Shown: positions 40,027 through 46,970 of the stretch, piece by piece
How positions within the stretch are numbered: position 1 is the stretch's first letter
Layout: the number at the start of each line of letters is the position of its first letter
Origin: Jannaschia maritima
GTDB lineage: Bacteria; Pseudomonadota; Alphaproteobacteria; Rhodobacterales; Rhodobacteraceae
Reading direction: 5' to 3'
Length of the DNA stretch: 64,000 bases
NCBI RefSeq assembly: GCF_030973515.1
Contig: NZ_JARGZA010000006.1
Location: 161,235 to 225,234, forward strand
Made by a program: the position numbers and the translations under genes
Notes under the pieces: model-generated
The model's database searches: none
Told to the model about the DNA's origin: nothing
The model's input: the letters and a program-made list of their open reading frames with translations, nothing else

Positions 40027-40619
40027 GTGTTTCACGTGAAACATCTCGAGATTTGTCAGCCTATGTTGCGCTCATAACGAAATGGTCGTCGGCCATCAAT
40101 CTCTTATCCAGGAACGATCGCGCGATCGTTTGGGAACGCCATATTGCTGATGCGATCCAACTCAGCGAAGTCGCTCCGGCAGGCGTCGACTGGATCGACC
40201 TCGGTAGCGGGGGCGGCTTCCCAGCGGTTCCGGTAGCGATCCACCGGAAAGGCTCAGACACGTGTCTGACTCTGGTGGAGGCTGATACGAGGAAGGCTGC
40301 GTTCCTCCGCACCGTTCGAAGGGAACTCGGCCTCGAATACGAAGTGATCAACGACCGCATCGAACATCTTCGCACCGAACGGTTCGAGGTCGTCACCGCC
40401 CGTGCCCTATCGTCCCTACATCGCCTTCTGGATCATCACTATGACCTAGTAGCAAATAACGGCCTCGGCCTCTATCCTAAAGGGCGTACGTGGCATAGGG
40501 AGGTGGAGGCAGCACGTCGGACATACGAATTCGATTTTCAGCCGATAACCAGTGTGGCAGGAGAGGGATCCATCATACTGAAAGTCGAGAACGTACGCAG
40601 GCGGGCGGATGCGGGCTGA
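40023..40619 (+). CDS. rsmG: 16S rRNA (guanine527-N7)-methyltransferase RsmG (GidB)
   Basis: Methylates G527 of 16S rRNA. 198 residues with [16 protein letters not shown] (about 59-74), the SAM-binding motif, and [17 protein letters not shown] 40023 overlaps the mnmG stop (ATGA). The second parS lies over codons 2-7 (SVSRET). Stop overlaps parA by 11 bases. Confidence 0.94.
   Translation: MSVSRETSRDLSAYVALITKWSSAINLLSRNDRAIVWERHIADAIQLSEVAPAGVDWIDLGSGGGFPAVPVAIHRKGSDTCLTLVEADTRKAAFLRTVRRELGLEYEVINDRIEHLRTERFEVVTARALSSLHRLLDHHYDLVANNGLGLYPKGRTWHREVEAARRTYEFDFQPITSVAGEGSIILKVENVRRRADAG
40028..40043. promoter_or_regulatory. parS centromere site 2
   Basis: A second perfect TGTTTCACGTGAAACA, five bases into rsmG and 1,872 bases from site 1. 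The reading frame differs from that of site 1 (here it encodes SVSRET), showing that the DNA and not the peptide is conserved. Confidence 0.95.
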
Positions 40620-41403
40620 AATCGTTAGCGTGGCGAATCAGAAGGGTGGTGTCGGAAAGACGACGACCGCCATCAATTTCGGGGCTGCCCTCGCTGCCCG
40701 TGGCCTGAAGGTACTGATCGTGGATCTGGACCCGCAGGGTAATGCCTCGACGGGACTTGGTATCGACAGGACGGCGCGGACCCAATCGGTCTACGATGTC
40801 CTTCTGGACGGTGCCCCGGTGGACGACGTCGCCCGCTCGACTGGTTTCGATGGTTTGGACATCATACCGGCGACAACGGATCTGAGTTCGGCGGACACCC
40901 AGTTGATCGCCAGCCCGCGACGGGTGACACACCTGAAATCTGCGCTGACGCGATCGAACCGCAAAGACGATGTCGTTCTGATCGATTGTCCGCCCGCATT
41001 GAACTTACTGACCATCAATGCCCTCGTCGCGTGTCGATCGGTCCTAGTCCCACTGCAGTCGGAGTTCTTCGCCTTGGAAGGGCTGTCGCAGCTGCTCCTC
41101 TCGATAAAGAACATCCGACAAACGGCGAACCCGGAACTTCGGCTCGGAGGGGTGGTCCTGACGATGTTCGATGCGCGGAACAACATATCGCGGCAGGTGG
41201 AAGCCGATGTCCGCGGAACGTTGGGTGACCTCGTCTTCCAAACGCGGATCCCGCGCAACGTCCGTTTGAGCGAAGCGCAAAGCTATGCGATGCCGATCCT
41301 CGCATTCGATCCATCGTCGCGGGGGGCCATCGCGTACAAGACGCTCGCTGGGGAGTTCTTGCGTCGTATTCAACCTACGCAGGAGGTTCAGCATGCCGGA
41401 TGA
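40609..41403 (+). CDS. parA: Chromosome partitioning ATPase ParA
   Basis: Deviant Walker ATPase driving origin segregation. 264 residues: NQKGGVGKTTT (about 10-20) with the signature second lysine, LIVDLDPQGNASTGLG (about 37-52) and VLIDCPPALNLLTINAL. Overlaps rsmG by 11 bases and parB by 11. Confidence 0.96.
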   Translation: MRAEIVSVANQKGGVGKTTTAINFGAALAARGLKVLIVDLDPQGNASTGLGIDRTARTQSVYDVLLDGAPVDDVARSTGFDGLDIIPATTDLSSADTQLIASPRRVTHLKSALTRSNRKDDVVLIDCPPALNLLTINALVACRSVLVPLQSEFFALEGLSQLLLSIKNIRQTANPELRLGGVVLTMFDARNNISRQVEADVRGTLGDLVFQTRIPRNVRLSEAQSYAMPILAFDPSSRGAIAYKTLAGEFLRRIQPTQEVQHAG

Positions 41404-42295
41404 CACGAAACGTCGCGCTTTGGGTCGTGGTCTGTCGGCCCTCATGGCGGACCTGGAACCGGCCACCACCTCCGGGGACGGAATGCGCATCGTCCCGATC
41501 GATCTCATCCGTCGGAACGAGAAGCAACCGCGACGCACGTTCGATCCGGATCGCATGGAGGAGCTTGCGGGATCGATCCGCGACAAGGGCTTGCTGCAGC
41601 CCATCGTCGTGCGCCCAGATCCGAACCGTACCGACGGATATGAAATCGTGGCAGGGGAACGCCGTTGGCGGGCGGCGCAACAGGCGCGGCTGCACGACGT
41701 GCCGATCGTGGTCCGCGACATCGACGACCGCGAGATGCTGGAACTCGCGATCGTCGAAAACATCCAACGCGTGGACCTGGACCCGATCGACGAGGCTTGG
41801 GGCTTCCAACAACTGATCGACCGGTTCGATCACACGCAGGAGCAGATCTCGAAGGCGCTCGGGAAGAGCCGCAGTCACGTCGCCAACCAGCTGCGTCTTC
41901 TGAAACTGCCCGATGCCGTTCAGGGCATGCTGCGGGATGGAAAGCTATCCGCAGGCCACGCCCGCGCCCTTCTAACCGCCCCAGATTCCGTCGGACTGGC
42001 GCATCAGGTCGTTGCGAAGGGTCTGTCCGTGCGTGAAACGGAACGATTGGCTAAGACGGTGACCCGGGCAGATGGAAGCCAAGGCTCCGACATGGCGACC
42101 GCGGTCCCGAGCGGTTCGGATGCCGATACGATCGCCCTGCAGCAGGACATCGGTGCCGCCCTCGGGATGGTCGTCACGATCAAGCACGGTCGCGACGGCG
42201 GGGGGACCGTGTCGATACGGTACAAGTCTTTGGATCAGCTGGATAATTTATGCGAAGCCCTATCACAGGTCGGTTCGGACCTAGCCGCTAGATAG
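41393..42295 (+). CDS. parB: Chromosome partitioning protein ParB
   Basis: parS-binding CTPase and clamp. 300 residues: N-terminal ParA-interacting RALGRGLSALM, the CTP-binding part with EIVAGERRWRAAQ (about 86-98) and ENIQRVDLDPIDEAWG, the HTH TQEQISKALGKSRSHVANQLRLLKLP (about 149-174), and a C-terminal dimer domain. AGGAGG precedes the ATG. The 3' end overlaps hemW, on the other strand, by 61 bases. Confidence 0.96.
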   Translation: MPDDTKRRALGRGLSALMADLEPATTSGDGMRIVPIDLIRRNEKQPRRTFDPDRMEELAGSIRDKGLLQPIVVRPDPNRTDGYEIVAGERRWRAAQQARLHDVPIVVRDIDDREMLELAIVENIQRVDLDPIDEAWGFQQLIDRFDHTQEQISKALGKSRSHVANQLRLLKLPDAVQGMLRDGKLSAGHARALLTAPDSVGLAHQVVAKGLSVRETERLAKTVTRADGSQGSDMATAVPSGSDADTIALQQDIGAALGMVVTIKHGRDGGGTVSIRYKSLDQLDNLCEALSQVGSDLAAR

Positions 42296-43434
42296 GCGAT
42301 AATGCTGTCGCACAGGGCGCGGCCGCGTGCGGTCGGTCGCAGGACCGTCCCATGGCAACTGGCCAGCCCTTCTTCCATCAGCGTGTCGAGGGCATCGAGC
42401 CGGACGATCGATCCCAAACGGTTCAGTCGTGCCAGGTCCAGGCCCTTGCGCAGTCGCAAGGCGCCGATGAGGTATTCGTCGGCGTGAGCATCGCTTGGCA
42501 GGGTCGATTGCTCGATCAATCCGTGACCGTTGGCATCCACCGCCCCGAGCCAGGCCTCCGGCATCGATACGGCTCGGGTCGCCCGGCGCTCGGTTCCCCA
42601 CGTCAAGCGTCCATGCGCGCCGGGTCCCACCCCGACCCAATCGCCGGCCCGCCAATAGGTCAGGTTGTGTCGGCATTCCCGTCCCGGCACGGCATGGTTG
42701 GACACCTCGTAGGACGGCATTCCGCACCGTTCCAGGATCTGATCGGTTGCGAGGTACAAGTCGGCCTGCACGTCGTCATCCGGCAATCCGGGCAGCCGGC
42801 CGGCATCGTGACGGCGGGCGAACACGGTCCCCGGCTCGATCGTCAACTGATAGACGGACAGATGATCCGGTTGCAGGGCTACGGCATCGCCCAGTTCGGA
42901 ACGCCAGTCGTCCAGCGTTTGACCTTGCCGGGCATAGATCAGGTCGAAGGATGTCCGATCGAACACATCGCGGGCCAATTGAAGCGCCCGCAGGGCCTGC
43001 GCCACGTCGTGCGTGCGTCCCAGCGCGCGCAAGTCGCGGTTGCGCAAGGATTGCACTCCCAGCGACACGCGATTGACGCCGGCATCGCGGAACGCGTGGA
43101 AGCGTCCCGTCTCCACCGAGGTCGGATTGGCCTCCAGCGTGATCTCCAGGTCGTTGGCTGGCGTCCACAGACGCCGCGCCTCCGCTATGATGGCGGCCGC
43201 GATGTCCGGGGGCATGCGCGAAGGGGTGCCGCCCCCGAAGAAGATGGACCCCAGCCGTCGGTCCGGCAGGCAGGCCGCCTGATGGCGGAGGTCCGACAAC
43301 AACGCATCGCGCCAGCGGGTCTCGTCCACATATCCCGTGACGTGACTGTTGAAGTCGCAATAAGGGCATTTCGCCTCGCAGAAGGGCCAGTGGACATAGA
43401 GGCCGAAGCCCGCTTCCTGCCAGTTCTCCGTCAC
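42235..43434 (-). CDS. hemW: Radical SAM heme chaperone/HemN-like protein HemW
   Basis: HemW family, a heme chaperone related to coproporphyrinogen oxidase HemN. 399 residues: radical-SAM Cys19, Cys23 and Cys26 (FCEAKCPYC), GGGTPSRMPP, the LEANPTSVE segment and the HNLTYWRAGDWVGVGPGAHGR signature of the family. GTG 43434 overlaps the preceding stop (GTGA). Last in the leftward rph-rdgB-rid-hemW group; its tail overlaps parB. Confidence 0.92.
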   Translation of the reverse strand: MTENWQEAGFGLYVHWPFCEAKCPYCDFNSHVTGYVDETRWRDALLSDLRHQAACLPDRRLGSIFFGGGTPSRMPPDIAAAIIAEARRLWTPANDLEITLEANPTSVETGRFHAFRDAGVNRVSLGVQSLRNRDLRALGRTHDVAQALRALQLARDVFDRTSFDLIYARQGQTLDDWRSELGDAVALQPDHLSVYQLTIEPGTVFARRHDAGRLPGLPDDDVQADLYLATDQILERCGMPSYEVSNHAVPGRECRHNLTYWRAGDWVGVGPGAHGRLTWGTERRATRAVSMPEAWLGAVDANGHGLIEQSTLPSDAHADEYLIGALRLRKGLDLARLNRLGSIVRLDALDTLMEEGLASCHGTVLRPTARGRALCDSIIAYLAARSEPTCDRASHKLSS

Positions 43435-43805
43435 CGCGGGCTATAGGCCGTGACCTCGATCTCGATCAAATCGGTCGGGTCGATCAGCTTCGCCTCGATC
43501 ACCGTGGCGGCGGGCGGGTTGTCGCCGAACGCACGACGCAATGCGGGCCAGCACAGCTCGAACTGCGCGATATCGGTGACGTAGTACGTCGCGCGCACGA
43601 CGTCGGTCAGTCCCGATCCGGCGTCCCGCAGGGCCATGTCGATCCGGGCCAGGGCGCTGTCGCATTGCGCCACGATACCGTCCGGTACCGGTTCCGACGC
43701 GACCGTTCCCGCGACGTAGACGGTGTCGCCCGCGCGCACGGCGCGGCAATAGCCGACCTTCGCCTCGAACGGGCCGCCGGAACGGTAACGCGTGATGCCG
43801 GTCAT
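43431..43805 (-). CDS. Rid-family protein (YjgF/YER057c superfamily), divergent
   Basis: 124 residues with the Rid fold (YCRAVRAGDTVYVAGTVAS, VVRATYYVTDI, PPAATVIEAKLIDPTDLIEIEVTA). RidA proper hydrolyses reactive enamine/imine intermediates and uses an Arg in a V-x-x-A-R-L motif. Here the aligned residue is Lys (EAKL), so enamine deaminase activity is doubtful and it may belong to another Rid subfamily. ATG 43805 overlaps the rdgB stop (ATGA). Confidence 0.8.
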   Translation of the reverse strand: MTGITRYRSGGPFEAKVGYCRAVRAGDTVYVAGTVASEPVPDGIVAQCDSALARIDMALRDAGSGLTDVVRATYYVTDIAQFELCWPALRRAFGDNPPAATVIEAKLIDPTDLIEIEVTAYSPR

Positions 43806-44413
43806 GGTCGATCCACCAACGCCGCCTTCAGCTCGGCCGTCGCCAATGCCCGATGGCTCAGGCCGTTCTTCTCGTCCGGCGTCATCTCGCCCAGCGTGCG
43901 GGCGTGGCCATCGGGCACGAAGATCGGATCGTAGCCGTGCCCTCGCGCGCCACGCATCGGCCAAACGACGCGACCCCGCAACGTGCCGTCGAACACAGCT
44001 TCCGTGCCATCGGGCCAAAGCAGCAGCAGGGTGCAGCGGAACTGCGCGCCGCGAGGTTCGGGCACGTTCCGATCCTCCAGCGCGTCCCAGGCCCGGCGCA
44101 TCGCCAACGCGAAGTCGCGGCCAGCGGGCGTTTCGGCCCAATCGGCGGTATGGACGCCGGGCGCTCCGTCCAGGGCGTCGATCTCGATACCGGAATCGTC
44201 GGCCAGGACGGGCAGGCCGGTCGCCTGCATCGCGGACCGCGCCTTGATGCGCGCGTTGCCGACGAAGGTATCCTCCGTCTCCTCGGGTTCGGGCAGGCCA
44301 AGTTCGCCCGCGCCCTTCACGGAGACGCCCAGGGGGGCGAACAGAGCGCGGAACTCGTCCAGCTTGCCCGCATTGTGCGTGGCGATCAGCAGCGTGTCGC
44401 CTAGCGGCTTCAC
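43802..44413 (-). CDS. rdgB: Non-canonical purine NTP pyrophosphatase (RdgB/HAM1)
   Basis: Hydrolyses dITP/XTP to keep aberrant purines out of nucleic acids. 203 residues: [13 protein letters not shown] (about 9-21), [15 protein letters not shown] (about 72-86), [15 protein letters not shown] and [11 protein letters not shown] 44413 overlaps the rph stop (GTGA). Confidence 0.94.
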   Translation of the reverse strand: MKPLGDTLLIATHNAGKLDEFRALFAPLGVSVKGAGELGLPEPEETEDTFVGNARIKARSAMQATGLPVLADDSGIEIDALDGAPGVHTADWAETPAGRDFALAMRRAWDALEDRNVPEPRGAQFRCTLLLLWPDGTEAVFDGTLRGRVVWPMRGARGHGYDPIFVPDGHARTLGEMTPDEKNGLSHRALATAELKAALVDRP

Positions 44414-45123
44414 GACGTCGCAGCCTTCTGCGCGGCGACCAGTTCGGCCACGCCTTTGTCCGCCAGTTCCAGCAGAGCATCGAACTCGTCCCGCCGGAAC
44501 GCCGAACCTTCGGCGGAGGCCTGGACCTCGATCATGCGGCCGCTCCCGGTCATCACGAAGTTGCCGTCCGTCCCGGCCTGGCTGTCCTCCGGATAGTCCA
44601 GGTCCAGCACCGGTTGGCCCGCATAGATCCCGCACGACACGGCTGCGACGTGGTCGAGGATCGGGTCGCTGGTGATCGCGCCCTTGTCCAGCAACGTGTT
44701 CAGCGCCAGCCGCAGCGCGACCCATCCACCGGTGATCGACGCGCAGCGCGTGCCCCCATCGGCCTGGAGGACGTCGCAGTCGATCGTGATCTGGCGTTCG
44801 CCCATCGCCTGTCTGTCGACGCCCGCACGCAGGCTGCGTCCGATCAGGCGCTGGATCTCCTGCGTGCGGCCGGACTGCTTGCCAGCCGCCGCCTCCCGCC
44901 GTCCACGGGTGTTGGTCGCACGGGGCAGCATGCCGTATTCCGCCGTGACCCAGCCCTGTCCGCCCCCGCGCAGGAAGGGTGGGACGCGATCCTCCACCGA
45001 TGCGGTGCACAGGACATGCGTGTCGCCGCAGCGGATCAGGCAGGACCCTTCGGCATGACGACTGAACCCGGTCTCGATCTGGATGTCCCTCATCTGGTCC
45101 AGCGCGCGTCCCGACGGTCTCAT
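44410..45123 (-). CDS. rph: Ribonuclease PH
   Basis: Phosphorolytic 3'-5' exoribonuclease trimming tRNA ends. 237 residues, family start [42 protein letters not shown] (substrate and phosphate-binding region) and [18 protein letters not shown]. Divergent from hrcA across 100 bases; head of the leftward group that ends with hemW. Confidence 0.95.
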   Translation of the reverse strand: MRPSGRALDQMRDIQIETGFSRHAEGSCLIRCGDTHVLCTASVEDRVPPFLRGGGQGWVTAEYGMLPRATNTRGRREAAAGKQSGRTQEIQRLIGRSLRAGVDRQAMGERQITIDCDVLQADGGTRCASITGGWVALRLALNTLLDKGAITSDPILDHVAAVSCGIYAGQPVLDLDYPEDSQAGTDGNFVMTGSGRMIEVQASAEGSAFRRDEFDALLELADKGVAELVAAQKAATS

Positions 45124-45184
45124 ATCAACGTTCTCCGGTAAGGTCCGCCCTCCAATGGCGCGCGCATCCGCGACGCGCAAGCGA

Positions 45185-45212
45185 TTGACGCGGGGCGGAC
45201 GGCCCCATAGAT
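45185..45212 (+). promoter_or_regulatory. Possible heat-shock type promoter of hrcA-grpE
   Basis: TTGACG (45185-45190) followed after 12 bases by CCCCATAGAT (45203-45212), resembling the RpoH -10 CCCCATNT. The hrcA ATG is only 11 bases beyond, so a transcript would have a very short leader. Spacing is slightly tight; a sigma70 reading (TTGACG-N16-ATAGAT) is also possible. I see no CIRCE element here. Confidence 0.35.
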
Positions 45213-45223
45213 CCCGTCCGCCC

Positions 45224-46306
45224 ATGAGACACGACCCTTCCGATAACGCCCGCGTCCTGGCCGAGATGACGGACCGCTCGCGCGAGGTATTCCGCCGCGT
45301 GGTCGAGGGGTATCTGGGCAATGGGGAACCGGTGGGCAGCCGAACCCTGTCGCGCGAAATGACGGACAAGGTGTCAGCGGCCACCATCCGCAACGCCATG
45401 CAGGACCTGGAACTGATGGGTCTGTTGCAGGCCCCGCATGTCAGCGCCGGCCGCGTGCCCACGCAGGCCGGCTTGCGCATGTTCGTGGACGGCCTGCTGG
45501 AAGCGCAGTTGGGCGACGACGACCGCGAGCGGATTGAAGCCAGCATGGGTGCGACCGATGCCGATGTCTCCGCCGTGCTCGATCGGGTAGGGGAGGCGCT
45601 GTCGGGCATCACGCATGGGGCGTCCCTGGTGCTGGCACCCAAGCACGAAGCCCCCATCAAGCATATCGAGTTCGTGCAACTGGCCCCCGACCGGGCCCTC
45701 GTGGTCCTGGTCTTCGCCGACGGGCACGTTGAGAACCGCGTCTTCGTCCCGCCGCCCGGCCAGACGCCGTCTGCGATGCGCGAGGCCGCGAACCTCCTGA
45801 ACGCGATGATCGAGGGGCGGACCCTGTCGGATCTGCGCACCACGGTACAGGCCGACATCCAAGCCCGACGGCGCGAGATCGACACCCTGGCCCACGCCCT
45901 GATCGAGAAGGGCCTGGCCGCTTGGCAGGACGAAGGGGAACGGACCGAGCGTCTGATCGTGCGCGGCCGGTCCAACCTCCTGGACGGGGGCGCCGCGCCG
46001 GAGGAGCTGGACCGGATCCGCACCCTGTTCGACGACCTGGAGCGCAAGCGCGACATCAGCGACTTCCTGGCCCTGACCGAGCAGGGGGAGGGCGTGCGCA
46101 TCTTCATCGGGTCGGAGAACACCCTGTTCTCACTTTCCGGTTCAAGTCTGGTCGTGTCGCCTTATATGAACGCCGACCGACGAATCGTGGGTGCCGTGGG
46201 GGTGATCGGGCCGACGCGGCTGAATTACGGGCGCATCGTGCCCATCGTGGACTATACCGCACAATTGGTGGGTCGGATGTTGTCCGGCCCCGGAACGACG
46301 AGGTAA
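45224..46306 (+). CDS. hrcA: Heat-inducible transcription repressor HrcA
   Basis: Binds CIRCE operators of chaperone genes. 360 residues: N-terminal winged HTH ([41 protein letters not shown]) and the C-terminal GAF-like domain ending with [37 protein letters not shown] 45224 begins [15 protein letters not shown]; the open frame further up overlaps rph and is not conserved. Three bases before grpE. Confidence 0.95.
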   Translation: MRHDPSDNARVLAEMTDRSREVFRRVVEGYLGNGEPVGSRTLSREMTDKVSAATIRNAMQDLELMGLLQAPHVSAGRVPTQAGLRMFVDGLLEAQLGDDDRERIEASMGATDADVSAVLDRVGEALSGITHGASLVLAPKHEAPIKHIEFVQLAPDRALVVLVFADGHVENRVFVPPPGQTPSAMREAANLLNAMIEGRTLSDLRTTVQADIQARRREIDTLAHALIEKGLAAWQDEGERTERLIVRGRSNLLDGGAAPEELDRIRTLFDDLERKRDISDFLALTEQGEGVRIFIGSENTLFSLSGSSLVVSPYMNADRRIVGAVGVIGPTRLNYGRIVPIVDYTAQLVGRMLSGPGTTR

Positions 46307-46309
46307 GCA

Positions 46310-46879
46310 ATGGGCGAGCCCAAGGAACAGCCGTTTCTCGACGACCCCGAGGACGAGGCGATGGAGTTCGACCTCGACGCCGCCATGGAGGAGGAGCCGG
46401 ACGCCGAGGACGATGCCCCGTCCCCCGCCGTGGAGGCCATCGTGGCCGAGCGCGACGAGCTGCGGGATCGCTTGATGCGGTCCCTCGCGGAGGCGGAGAA
46501 CGTGCGCAAGCGTGCCGCCCGCGACCGTGTGGAGGCCGAGCAGTACGGCGGATCGAAGCTCGCCCGCGACCTGCTGCCGGTCTACGACAACCTGAAGCGT
46601 GCCCTGGACGCGGTGAGCGAGGGGCAGGACGCGATTGCCGAGGGGATCCAATTGACGCTGAAGGAGCTGGCGTCGGTGTTCGAGAAGCACGGGGTCAAGA
46701 TCGTCTCGCCGGCGGAAGGCGACCGCTTCGATCCCCAGATGCACCAAGCCATGTTCGAAGCGCCCCTCCCTGGCACGAAGGCCGGCGACGTGATCCAGGT
46801 CATGTCGGAGGGCTTCGTGCTGCACGACCGCCTGCTGCGCCCCGCGCAGGTCGGCGTCAGCAGCACGCCGGCGAGTTAG
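46310..46879 (+). CDS. grpE: Nucleotide exchange factor GrpE
   Basis: Co-chaperone that releases ADP from DnaK. 189 residues: acidic disordered N-terminus (about 1-42), a long coiled coil (EAIVAERDELRDRLMRSLAEAENVRKR, about 42-70) and the C-terminal beta domain with VKIVSPAEGDRFDPQMHQAM and VLHDRLLRPAQVGVS. Followed nine bases later by a terminator. dnaK is not adjacent. Confidence 0.95.
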   Translation: MGEPKEQPFLDDPEDEAMEFDLDAAMEEEPDAEDDAPSPAVEAIVAERDELRDRLMRSLAEAENVRKRAARDRVEAEQYGGSKLARDLLPVYDNLKRALDAVSEGQDAIAEGIQLTLKELASVFEKHGVKIVSPAEGDRFDPQMHQAMFEAPLPGTKAGDVIQVMSEGFVLHDRLLRPAQVGVSSTPAS

Positions 46880-46888
46880 GACGTCGTC

Positions 46889-46916
46889 ATCCCCGGGCTC
46901 GACCCGGGGATCTTTT
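46889..46916 (+). terminator. Rho-independent terminator after grpE
   Basis: ATCCCCGGG (46889-46897) pairs perfectly with CCCGGGGAT (46903-46911), loop CTCGA, then CTTTT. The surrounding GTCATCCCCGGGCTCGACC wording and the partly complementary CCTGGGGTCCAG at about 46952 look like a dispersed palindromic repeat seen in many alphaproteobacteria. Confidence 0.8.
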
Positions 46917-46970
46917 GCACCCGGCACAGGCAATGCAGCATCCTGGGGTCCAGTCCGAGATCGACGGCTC

